Shown here one piece after another: positions 21,749-29,959 of a DNA stretch of 32,500 nucleotides. The position numbers and the translations under genes are program-made. Under the pieces are notes generated by a model that did no database searches, was not told where the DNA came from, and was given only the letters and a program-made list of their open reading frames with translations. This DNA is from Actinidia chinensis (lineage: Eukaryota > Streptophyta > Magnoliopsida > Ericales > Actinidiaceae), in assembly GCA_009663005.1 (NCBI GenBank), contig VIGQ01000829.1:17501-50000 (forward strand). The letters are read 5' to 3'. Position 1 is the first letter of the stretch, and each line of letters begins with the position of its first letter.

Positions 21749-22156
21749 TTATTGGTGAGCAAAATTGGTATTTGTTTATTTATTATTATTGTGTTTTATA
21801 ATTAGTTGTTTATTTTTAATTATGGTTTTAATCTATTTTAGAATATTGGCCATTGGCCTAATTAGTAGTAGCCATTGGGCTTTGTTTTATTTCATTTAGG
21901 GGTAGGTATTTTTCTCTATTTAAAGAGACATTGGTTCAATTTATTAAGTAGAACTTATGAGTATTAATAAAGAGAAAACGATAGTTTTTTTTTTTCTTCC
22001 AATCTTTGATTCTAGCGGAAGCCAAACTTCTCCCTCCCCTTCTTCTTTGATTCTAGCGGAAGCCAAACTTCCCCTCCCAGTCTATTTCTGGTTCACTTTA
22101 CCATTTTTGATATCGCTGAAATCGTAGGGCACCAATTTTATTGTTTGTCCTCGTCA
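21749..22156 (+). repeat. 5' LTR of non-autonomous element
   Basis: It aligns with 24063-24466. It starts TTATTGGTGAGCAAAAT against TGATGCGGAGCAAAATG in the other LTR, so its TG start is mutated or misread. It ends CCTCGTCA. Shared blocks include AGAATATTGGCCATTGG, TAAAGAGAAAACGAT and GCGGAAGCCAAACTTCT. A segment with TTTGATTCTAGCGGAAGCC is duplicated within this copy (about 22004-22071). Confidence 0.88.
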
Positions 22157-22162
22157 AATTTT

Positions 22163-22175
22163 TGTAATCATAGCC
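22163..22175 (+). other. primer-binding site, Met-type, degenerate
   Basis: TTGTAATCATAGCC follows the 5' LTR by about seven bases and resembles TGGTATCAGAGCC with a few changes. Confidence 0.6.
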
Positions 22176-22383
22176 GTAATCGATTCAGTCCCCAAAACCT
22201 ACAATTTTTGTTCTCAACATCAACATCATCTGCTACCACCCCCCTTCACACCCGAGTCCCCAATAGCACCAATCGTACTGTTCGGAATACACTATTTGAC
22301 TTAATCGAACCCCGATTTGGTCGAATCAAACTGTTCGAGTCTCGGGTCCTATGCAAAAGTTGTCACAATGACTTTTTATAGCA

Positions 22384-22476
22384 CCACTGTGCTCGTCTCG
22401 ATGAGACGTTCGGAATCCATCAAAGACAGACCGCATCACCTCCGCACGCGCCCTCACACTGTCACCAACTCACCAA

Positions 22477-22509
<33 letters not shown>

Positions 22510-22660
22510 GCACGTCAAGGTCGCCTAGTGTTTTGAAGACGACGATGGCCTCACTCGCCCTAAATCCGCCACGCACCACGTGCCTACATCAGCGCCGCGT
22601 CACCACCAGCGTCACGTGGCCACGTCAGAATGCCACATCAGCAGTCACGTCAGTAGTATG
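22384..22660 (+). other. GC-rich leader with a cluster of CACGT cores
   Basis: This stretch is far richer in G+C than its surroundings and has CACGT cores at about 22511, 22577, 22613, 22621 and 22646, two of them full CACGTG G-boxes. GCGCGTGA/TCACGCGC also forms an inverted pair at about 22480-22508. G-box/ABRE-type sites bind plant bZIP and bHLH factors. Whether these act in the element is inference. Confidence 0.5.
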
Positions 22661-22669
22661 GTAAAATTA

Positions 22670-22835
22670 TACTTTTATGCCCTTGAATTTGGGTAATTAC
22701 ATTTTGGTCCCGTGAACTTTTTAAAATTCAGTATGGTCCCTAAGTTTTTTATATATTACCGTTTAGTCCTTGTACTTTTTAAAAGTTATAATTTGGTTCC
22801 TAAGGTTTAATTAAATAAGTTGGGTCCCAGAATTT
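22670..22835 (+). repeat. degenerate repeats of a 'TTTGGTCCC..GAACTTTTTAAAA' unit
   Basis: Four loosely repeated units of about 40 bp occur in tandem (ATTTTGGTCCCGTGAACTTT, AGTATGGTCCCTAAGTTTTT, TTTAGTCCTTGTACTTTTTA and ATTTGGTTCCTAAGGTTTAA). Similar leader text is widespread in plant retroelements. Confidence 0.65.
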
Positions 22836-23430
22836 CTAAAATATCAATTTTAGTGGGAAATTTTTTATACGAAACTTCAATCAGTTGGTACGCGAGTTTA
22901 GAAATTTTTAGATTGAGTAGTTTCAAGTTTTAGAATTGCAGTTAGTGAAATTTTTTTGAATTTCAGATGCATGAAAAAATTTACTGGAACTTTCAAATCA
23001 GTGGTAATGTTCAAATTTCGATTATTGAATTAAATTTTGGGAATTTAAAATCAGTGGAAGATTTTTCTGAAATTATAGTGTTATATAATTGGGGTCCCTT
23101 TAGAACTTTTGAATGATCCATCCTGATGAAGCTCCTACTTTGATGGTCCGCTCCCGATCCAATACTTTATATTGATTGGGTTATGAGATGTATTATTTCT
23201 TTGATATCCATAAGTTGTCTGATATAGACAAGTCCAGTTTGCTAGGCTAAAATTAATCAGCCGAACTAAGTTCTTTTGGCAGAGCACTGAGGCTCACGCG
23301 ACAAAAATCCCATCTCTGATTGAAGAGATGATAGAAGTCCCTTGAGTGGTAAATACATTCCTTATTCCATTATCAACAAAGAATGATTTTTAGAAGTCAT
23401 ACAGAGAGAAGAATCAGTTGTGAATTCCTT
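22836..23430. other. internal noncoding region of the non-autonomous element
   Basis: The region is AT-rich, with recurring AAATCAGTGG-like words (about 22875, 22940, 22995 and 23050) in its first half. No coding signature was found in the second half before the reading stretch at 23432. Confidence 0.5.
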
Positions 23431-23431
23431 G

Positions 23432-23955
23432 GTGCGGCAAATTGAGAAATTTCAAACAAGTTTTATAAATGATGTCTGTGACACCCTTCGAGGCTTAGTT
23501 GTGGATGAATCTAATTGTCTATTAGAAAGCTTATACGTTGCCCATAGCTAGGTTCGAGACCTTCACAAGAACAAGGATATCACTGAATCATGTTTTGGCT
23601 CTATTGAAGACATTACATTCACTATGCAAAGTTCTTGTCTTGATTCGAGAAAACAGTGGCTAAAGTACATCCTAGTTTGAGTGTTTGATTTTGGAGGGGA
23701 AAGAAAGAGTCTGACTAATAGACTATTATGGGTTGACAAGCACAATACAAGACCTGCGTATGTTAAATAGGGTGCAACGGTTCAAAGAGAAAACAATGCG
23801 GCAATCATCATCCAGACTCATTGGCGTCGTCATACAGCCTATTCTTCTTATAGGCGTCTTCCGAAGCTGCTATTATTTTTTAATACCTTTGGAGGCCAAG
23901 AGTTGCTTGGAAAGAGTTGGAAAAGTTTCAAATGGCTGCAAGGGTACCAAAAGTA
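23432..23955 (+). pseudogene. captured-gene candidate with IQ motif in the non-autonomous element
   Basis: One plus-strand frame from 23432 runs for about 170 codons with three stops. It reads VRQIEKFQTSFINDVCDTL, then SNCLLESLYVAHS, a gap with stops, SLTNRLLWVDKHNTRPAYVK, and AAIIIQTHWRRHTAYSSYRRL at about 23798-23860. The last part fits a calmodulin-binding IQ motif (IQxxxRxxxxx, followed by aromatic and basic residues). It resembles IQ repeats of plant myosins and ASPM-like proteins, but the flanking text does not match what I know of myosin XI. No retroelement domain has this pattern. The best reading is a piece of host coding sequence picked up by the element. Confidence 0.5.
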
Positions 23956-24029
23956 AAAATAATCGATTAATTGGTGTTTACTCCAAGTACTTTATTCGTT
24001 GGCAGGACGAATTCAGATCTCCAATTTAA

Positions 24030-24062
24030 CTCGAGGTCGAGTTCTTCTTAGTGGAGGAGAAA
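24030..24062 (+). other. polypurine tract and upstream conserved tail
   Basis: GTGGAGGAGAAA lies immediately before the right LTR. The text upstream (CTCGAGGTCGAGTTCTTCTT) looks like the very end of a gypsy pol frame and suggests this element was derived from, or borrows the 3' end of, an autonomous gypsy element. Confidence 0.65.
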
Positions 24063-24466
24063 TGATGCGGAGCAAAATGTATTTGTTGATTTATTACATT
24101 ATTGGGTTTTATAATTTTATTAATTAGTTGTTTAATTTTTAATTAGGTTTTAGCTGTTTTAGAATATTGGCCATTGGGCCTGATTAGTAGTAGGACCATT
24201 GGCGCTGTTTTATTTCGTTTAGGGTTAGGTTATTTCTTTCATTTAAAGAGACCTTGGTTCAATTGTAGGTCGATTATGAGTATAAATAAAGAGAAAACGA
24301 TGTTTTTCTTTTCTTTAAACCTCGATTTGGCGGAAGCCAAACTTCTCTCCCATTCTTCTTTGATTATGGAGGGAAGCCAAACTTTCCCCTCCCATTCTGC
24401 ATTCTGTTTACTATCATTTTTGGATATCGATAAATCGTATGGCACCAATTATTGTGTCCTGCGTCA
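24063..24466 (+). repeat. 3' LTR of non-autonomous element
   Basis: It runs from TGATGCGGAGC to TCCTGCGTCA and pairs with 21749-22156. Differences are mostly small indels. Confidence 0.9.
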
Positions 24467-24471
24467 GATCC
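24467..24471. repeat. TSD GATCC, right copy
   Basis: Matches 21744-21748. Confidence 0.8.
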
Positions 24472-24890
24472 GCAATGGGACATGACAGATTGACGTAAGG
24501 AAAATAAGCGGAAAAAGGAAGGCTTAGAGAAAGGTCAACACTCTCGAGAATGAGCTGAAGAAAAAGAAGGATGATCTTACTACTTCTATCGAGAGCTTGA
24601 AAAAGAAGGATGAGGAGATCGCTGAGCTCCAGTGCCAGCTCAAGGAGTTACGAGCAGTACGTGACTCTGAGTATTAACGCGCCTATGACTAGGGCTGGAA
24701 CCTGACCACTAAGTCCGAGTTGTTAGGGACGGAAGGGCCAACACGTATGTTCAAGGTCGGCACGCTTGCCTAATGAGCTCGGCATTGCCTATGATAATGA
24801 GGCCTGAGCCAAGTCCCCTCCACCGCTAGAGTACTCAGATCCTCCATGCCCTCACCCTGCCGGGCTTGGAGCGCTTTTCTGCATGCATGC
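24472..24890 (+). pseudogene. old plant gene, piece D (coiled coil and C-terminal part)
   Basis: From about 24529 one frame reads KVNTLENELKKKKDDLTTS, then IESLKKKDEEIAELQCQL and KELRAVRDSEY (to about 24676). This is a heptad-rich coiled coil. It continues after a stop as RAYD and GWNLTTKSELLGTEG, and in another frame as RMFKVGTLA (about 24740-24775). A GACATGACAG splice-acceptor-like site precedes it near 24480-24488, matching a donor at 21667 before the inserted element. A coiled coil followed by a YDxGW segment fits the C-terminal part of the protein type suggested for pieces A-C. Confidence 0.5.
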
Positions 24891-24930
24891 CATAGTTAAA
24901 TTTTGCCTACATAATGAATTGCAATTGAAT

Positions 24931-25069
24931 GTTTAGGGCACTTTCAGCTTGATGCTTAAGTAGATTTGCGAGTAGTGCCGCGCTAGGTTTAAGACATCTC
25001 AAGCTCGGTGGTTAAGCAATTCACGAATATTTTTTTTTTTTTTTTTTTTTTATTTTTTTGTTTTTTTTT

Positions 25070-25112
<43 letters not shown>

Positions 25113-25170
25113 TTCACGCTAGTTTATGACATCTTTAGCTCAGCGCTCAAGCAAATGAAGATCGCATCTC
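24931..25170 (+). repeat. degenerate ~50-bp tandem units split by a poly-T tract
   Basis: Three diverged units are visible at about 24931-24979, 24980-25028 and 25114-25163. The second and third share CGCTAG-TTTA-GACATCT--AGCTC-G-G-T-AAGCAA. A T-rich run (25030-25111) lies between the second and third. They follow the old gene's coiled-coil end and could be its 3' region. Confidence 0.6.
25030..25111 (+). repeat. poly-T tract, 82 bases, few interruptions
   Basis: Nearly pure T with one A and three G. It may be a reversed poly-A tail of a retroposed sequence or an expanded homopolymer. No coding sequence ends at it on the minus strand. Confidence 0.9.
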
Positions 25171-25895
25171 AATTGCTCGTTTAGTTCGTTTTTTAAGAAT
25201 TTTCAATACTTCAAAGGTTTTACATACAAAAATTTTGGAATAGAGAGGAGTGAAACTTGTTCAAAAGAGGTTAACCAACTTTTCAGTACAACTATGATAA
25301 GTATTGAAATATTCAACATTGGACCCTCAAAAGTAATTTATTAGGCTTTACTGTTTTTTGATATCTTTTTATTTTGTTTTATGTTTTTAGGTTTTCAAAG
25401 CCCATTGTGTAATAATTTGGATAAATTTAGAATTTTGGAAGCTGTCTAGGGGTCAAAGTGCAATTTTTGCAAATTCTACCAACTTTTTGAAGCTAAGAAG
25501 GGGGCTGAAGTTTAATTAGCTATTGTATTAATTAGAATTTTCTGTATTTTTAACCTATGTATTGGCGGAGGCACTAAGACTTATATAAGAAGAACCCTAG
25601 GTTTATTCTAGGGAGTGGAAGCTTGGAGGCATAAAAAGAGAGCTAAGAAGGAGATCTGACTATACCGATTTGTCGTCGAAGCTGTCTTTCTTCTCTTCCT
25701 CAGGTTCTATTATTATTATTATTATTAATGATAATTTTTCCATAGTAGTAGTAAAATTGATATTCAGATTACTATGAAGAATAGGAAAATGTTATTAATT
25801 GCTATAAATGCACGAGTGCGGGGTCTGAAACCTTAGCTAAAAAATAAAAAAGATAAAGTTTTACAAAAACAAAAATGGTTTTAAGTTTAGAGGTA
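25171..25895. other. AT-rich DNA with LTR-like U3/R features, no gene
   Basis: No coding signature. A TATATAAGAAGAACCC TATA-like site at about 25584 is followed by GTGGAAGCTTGGAGGC (25616-25631) and CTTTCTTCTCTTCCTCAGGT (about 25686-25705). This arrangement recalls the promoter and R-U5 part of gypsy LTRs. A short ATT repeat follows at 25707-25725. No partner LTR was found, so this is only a candidate LTR fragment. Confidence 0.35.
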
Positions 25896-26386
25896 AGAGT
25901 CATCAAAAAGTCTATGGCCCATGGCCTGGCCCAGACCAAACCCATGACTCAGAGAGCCCAAGCTCGGCCCAAGCCTAAGATTTTATGAGTTAGGCCTATT
26001 TCTAAGTTTGAAATCCGTGAATCGACCTCAAGCCCGGCCCGTGACTCAGCCCGAAGGCCTGACCTGTGACCCACCTCAAAGGCATTAATTGTTTATAATA
26101 TTTATATATTATACGTAAAGAATTAATATTTATGGATGGTTTTATGTAATTATGCATTAATTTTTTCAACTTTGATATTTTTAGTCTTTTAATTTGGAAT
26201 AAAATATATTTAAAAAAAATCATTTAAGGGTCTATAGACCCAGGCCCTTTAAGACCCGTGGGTAGGACTTAGATCTCATCTTTCTATTCTATGGACGGGC
26301 TCGGTCCAACCCGTTGACCGGTCAAAGCCCATCTCGACCAGACAAAAAACAGGTTGGACCGACCTAACCCGGCACATTGATGACCC
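25896..26386. mobile_element. candidate small terminal-inverted-repeat element, GGCCC-rich
   Basis: The left end AAGAGTCATCAAAAAG and the reverse complement of the right end, AGGGTCATCAATG, form an imperfect TIR of about 13 bp. Both ends are rich in CGGCCC/GGGCCG-type words around an AT-rich centre. This is the look of common plant MITEs that begin GGGTCATCAA and continue with GGCCCGGCCC. No clear TSD could be fixed. No coding capacity. Confidence 0.5.
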
Positions 26387-26900
26387 TGTATGTTTGGATG
26401 AAGATAAAAAACTTAGAATTGGCACCTTTAGAACCGGAGATTGAAAGAAATTTAAACAGGTTTAAAAACGAAAACAAGGACACATATTACACTTAGAGAT
26501 GGTGGATAAGACCAAAAATGCTGATGAATTAAAAACTCTTTAAGAGATTTACTTTCCCCTTGCATAGTGTTACTTAAAACAAATGCAACACAGTGTGAGT
26601 TGAAACCTTAGACAATACTAGTTCCAAAGTTTGAGTCGAAACCTCATACAAACAACTTCTGCGACCTTCTATGGGTTAGATAAGAGAATCCGTACACGCG
26701 TGGAAAGAGTTTCCTTGTAATTTTTGCTACCTTTACAGTTTCCACTTTCCGATGAGTCTGAGATGCGATAGCAAAGTTTAAGATTACTTGAGACTGGGCC
26801 GTCGTGCCCAACATGGCCGGTAAACTTTAACGGCCATAATTTTTGCTGCGTCACTTCGTTTTTCTCTTAAATTATCGTTGGAAAGCTCTCGATGCGAGGG
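26387..26900. other. noncoding, no gene recognised
   Basis: AT-rich sequence without coding signature. The end, about 26832-26895, contains GGCCATAATTTTTGCT and CGTTGGAAAGCTCTCGATG. These words resemble the CATAACTTT...TTGGAAAG block found in the LTRs elsewhere in the window, so this may be an LTR fragment. Confidence 0.4.
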
Positions 26901-26925
26901 AAAAAAAAAAAAAAAAAAATAAATG

Positions 26926-26973
<48 letters not shown>

Positions 26974-26992
26974 AAAAAAAAAAAAAAAAAAA
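26901..26992 (+). repeat. poly-A tract, 92 bases, few interruptions
   Basis: Almost pure A with single T, G and C interruptions, directly after GATGCGAGGG. It could be a retroposition tail or a homopolymer expansion. Confidence 0.9.
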
Positions 26993-27365
26993 GAGCTAGA
27001 AAAGATGTGATCATTTTCGAGCCAGGAAAAACATGAAAAACCTCTAAGTTTAATTTTTGCCCTTTTAGTATTTGGCTTGTTTTCTTAAAGTTTCCGAATT
27101 TATTCTTTTAACTCGGTTGTCCCCGAGCCCTAGGTTTTATGAACCATATTTATGCTCTAGTTCTGTAGGGGTTCAGTAGTTTTTTTGAGATTAATAAATT
27201 TTTGTTGCGCAATTGCGCCTGTTTTCCCCTCATTTTGGTATTCTTGGAATCAACAGTGTTTTGATGCTCTTTATTGGTATTCGATTGAATCAACAGTTTA
27301 GGGAAGCCAGTATCTTAGAATTTAAGATTATTGGTTTCTTATAGTTTCCGCCGCACAGTTTGTTT
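26993..27365. other. noncoding, with a 26-bp word duplicated
   Basis: No coding signature. TTGGTATTC--GGAATCAACAGT occurs at 27235-27260 and again, slightly changed, at 27273-27298. The region lies just upstream of a gag fragment and could be leader sequence of the same broken element. Confidence 0.4.
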
Positions 27366-27373
27366 AATCACGT

Positions 27374-27423
27374 CTTTTTCTTTTTTTCTTGAAGGACAAA
27401 GCAAAAGCATGGTTAAAACTACA
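27374..27423 (+). pseudogene. sliver of Athila-type gag
   Basis: The frame from 27374 reads LFLFFLKDKAKAWLKLH. This matches the very conserved FSLKDKAKAWLN helix of Athila-type capsid proteins. Nothing upstream or downstream continues the domain, and the following bases start a different repeat (CAGTGGCAGAGCC). It is a relic of an Athila-like element separate from the one starting at 27660. Confidence 0.6.
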
Positions 27424-27570
27424 TGCAGTGGCAGAGCCAAGAAAAAATTTTAGGGGGCAACCGTTGAAATTTTTTTGGGGGGAATTTATAATTTTGAGGG
27501 GGGCAAATTGAAATTTTTTTCTAGAAATATAGGAAAAAAAATCCAAACTTGAGGGGGGCAGTGATTGTAC
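27424..27570. mobile_element. candidate fragment of a CAGTGGCGGAGCC-type small DNA transposon
   Basis: It starts CAGTGGCAGAGCCAAG and continues with runs of GGGGGG alternating with AAATTTTTTT, a pattern seen in many plant short repeats with the terminal word CAGTGGCGGAGC. The opposite inverted terminus is not clear. Low certainty. Confidence 0.35.
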
Positions 27571-27739
27571 TGCATAATGTGAGTCCACACGTTGTTTTAA
27601 TCGACCTAATTGGCCTACTTAGTTTACTATTAATTTTACGTATTTGTAACTATATTCCGTGTCTGAGACCATTGCAAGCTAAGGATGATTAAAAGAAATA
27701 AAAGAAGCGAAAAGGCAAAGATGGAAAAATTGCACTAGG

Positions 27740-28060
27740 CGTTCGAACGCCAAAGCAAGAAGGTTTAAGAGCATTCAAACACTGGAAGAAAAGTTCAAAT
27801 TTGTCACTGATCGTTTCGAACGTTGATCCAGGCAAGTTTTGGGCATTCGAACCCAAGAAAAAATGCTAAAAAACGTTCGAACTCCCTTACCTTACAGTTT
27901 CGAAAAGTGCCGAGACTGAAAGTTGAGATTTTGCCTAGAGTCGCACGCCAAACTAAAGAAGGAATTGGGCGGTCGAACGCTACGAGGAAAGTTCAAAATC
28001 GTGAGACCGTTCGAACGCCTAGAAAGCAAAGGACCAAGAGTTCGAACTCTAGCATGAACA
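27740..28060 (+). repeat. cluster of GTTCGAACGC-type palindromes
   Basis: TTCGAACG or close variants occur near 27741, 27813, 27845, 27874, 27972, 28008 and 28040, often as CGTTCGAACGCC. TTCGAA is itself a palindrome, so the units can pair with one another. The same words occur at 2612-2715 in the lone Tekay-like LTR. Confidence 0.75.
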
Positions 28061-28601
28061 CAGTTTCCGTATCTTTTTTCCATAACGTTTTACTCCGATA
28101 TGCGATTGAGCTGAATTTTAACGCGTTGAAAAGACATTTAAAGGGCTACAATTTTTGTTCTAATAGTAATTGGCTGATTTTGATCTCTAAATTGGTCAAA
28201 TCGAGAAACAACGTACGGGACAGATGAAAGTGTTGAAGTTTCCTAATTCTACTAGGTTCTATTTGGTTGCTTTATAATACTTCCTTCTCTCTTATGAACT
28301 AGGGATGCTTAGTATGATTTTAGATTAGGGTTTCTTTCAGGCTTTAGTTTAGGTTTGTATATTATTTTAGGTTTATTTTATTTTTGTAAAGTTTTAATTA
28401 TTTATCAATTCAAGTCAAGTTTTCATACGTAATAGCTTAATTTTTATTTAACAGGCGTTTCTTACCATGCTTGGCTTAGTTTCCCCAACTTGGAATTGAT
28501 TGTGAAGGTTGATTGTGGATCAAGGATGAAGACTGAGGTATTTTAATATCCCGATTTATTTTCTTGATTTTTCTCCTTCTTCTTCTTTTTCGTTTAGATA
28601 C

Positions 28602-28790
28602 TTTCGAAAATTGGGACGTCCTATTATGTTCGATAATATTCTTAATTATTCGGATCGATGCTGCACTACCATGAGTAAAACAACCAGATTTATTTATTTT
28701 CGAAAAGCTTGGCGTCCTTTATGTTCGATAACAATCTTTGTGATGGCGAATCGTGCTGCACGGCCTTGATTGAATAATCCTATTTTTTTA
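28602..28790 (+). repeat. tandem duplication, two ~95-bp units, in Athila-like LTR
   Basis: Unit 1 (28602-28695) and unit 2 (28697-28790) share TTTCGAAAA, GG-CGTCCT--TATGTTCGATAA, TCG-GCTGCAC and a T-rich end. They are diverged by many substitutions and indels. Confidence 0.75.
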
Positions 28791-29300
28791 AGTAAGTTTA
28801 TATATGAATTGCTGGCTCAGTATATACTTGCCGTGTAACGTTTATGCGTGAGTTTGGTTTCATTATATTTGTGCACGAATTGCAAGATTTTTGAAAGACA
28901 ATTATTTTTTAAAAGCGAAATCTTTCGAATCGAGACCCACGATTTGTCGAAGGATTAGAGTTATAAAAACCCTCTATTGGGAATCTCGCGAAATCGAATT
29001 GATTGGATCAATTGATCGTTTTTTTTAATTAAGTTTTAATTATTTTTTTTATTGCTTCCTTAATTTTAGATTTACTTTAAAGTCAATCAATCCACAAAGA
29101 AAGAATTTTTAATTTTTTATTTTTTAGATTCAATTCATATATTTCTAGTGGATCCGAGTTTAGTATAGTGTGAGTTGAGTGATACAACTATATTTAGCTA
29201 GGTCCCGGTTGGGAGAGACGATACCGAATTATCGGTTTTTATTACATTCGCACCCGTACACTTGCTAACGGAATTCACTTCGGGAGCGCATCAAGTTTTT

Positions 29301-29319
29301 AGTGCGCCGTTGCCTGGGA
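29301..29319 (+). other. primer-binding site, tRNA-Asp type
   Basis: AGTGCGCCGTTGCCTGGGA matches the Athila-type primer site TGGCGCCGTTGCCGGGGA (complement of the 3' end of tRNA-Asp), with one inserted base and small changes. Confidence 0.85.
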
Positions 29320-29930
29320 GTATACTTTCGCTCAGGGGACCGCAAGAGCGTGGCTAGAACCACGAACCGCATGTCCTCCAAAAAAAAAATACCGGATTGC
29401 TTCCCTTTAGCTACTTACACAAGGAAATATACGGTAAGGCCATTCGTACCTTGTTTTCCATCCTTTTTGTGTTAGTTTTAGAATTTATTTATTTATTTAT
29501 TATTTTTTAATTTTTTATTTTTATAATTTTTAGGGATCTAGGCATTAAATTAGATAGAGGTGGATTTAAGATGTGATATTTTTCTGTGCTATTTATTTAT
29601 TGGGAGTTTTGTTTTGCATTGAAGATTTTGTTTGTTCGGGTGAAATTATTCTTGATTTGTTGGTATCGGAGGCTGTTATTTGTGGAGATTGTTGGATCGT
29701 TGGGCATAATAATTGCTCTTTGTGTGTCATTGCATTTGTATGTACTCATATTTTTAGGGATCAACAAACCGTTTAGTCCGCGTCGATCCATTTCTGTAAT
29801 CTTACAATAGACCTACCCCGAAGTCCTTTGGTTAACATTGACCCTCCACCCATAGATCATCACGAACAACGATCCTATGGGACTGACTTTAGGTGGCCCA
29901 AAACGGGCAACATGGGGTTGAGAGGGATTT
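29320..29930 (+). other. untranslated leader of the Athila-like element
   Basis: About 600 bp between the primer site and readable gag. It holds AT-rich stretches (29470-29530) and no domain. Short open frames at 29573-29810 are hydrophobic and have no family features. Confidence 0.5.
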
Positions 29931-29959
29931 GATGACCATGAAAAGAGCGAGTAAAATGC

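Larger units (their letters stand above)
21749..24466 (+). mobile_element. short non-autonomous LTR retroelement, 2.7 kb
   Basis: Two LTRs of about 405 bp flank a 1.9-kb internal region with a Met-type PBS and a purine tract next to the right LTR. The TSD is GATCC. No protease, RT or integrase motif is present inside, so movement would need enzymes from another element. The internal region holds a GC-rich leader, repeats of the 'TTTGGTCCC-TGAACTTTTT' kind, and a coding-like stretch with an IQ motif. It is longer than a classical TRIM. It could be a small LARD-like or gene-carrying element, or an internal-deletion derivative of a gypsy element. Confidence 0.85.
27660..29293 (+). repeat. 5' LTR of Athila-like element
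   Basis: The right end (GCGCATCA) is fixed by the primer site eight bases further on. The left end at TGTCTGAGACC is the best TG candidate and gives about 1.6 kb, a usual Athila LTR size, but without the 3' LTR it cannot be proved. The LTR contains a TTCGAACGC cluster (27740-28060), a CATAACGTTTTACTCC block (28081-28160) and a ~95-bp tandem duplication (28602-28790). Confidence 0.55.

Noticed and set aside
26784..27014. Minus-strand frame with a long phenylalanine run.
   Set aside because: It is only the translation of the 92-base poly-A tract.
27823..28227. 134-codon plus-strand open frame.
   Set aside because: It covers the TTCGAACGC palindrome cluster and the CATAACGTTTTACTCC block of the Athila-like LTR. 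It is basic, low-complexity text with no domain.
29573..29810. Hydrophobic open frames resembling membrane proteins.
   Set aside because: They lie in the AT-rich leader between the Athila primer site and gag, and overlap in several frames and both strands. T-rich DNA gives such frames by chance.
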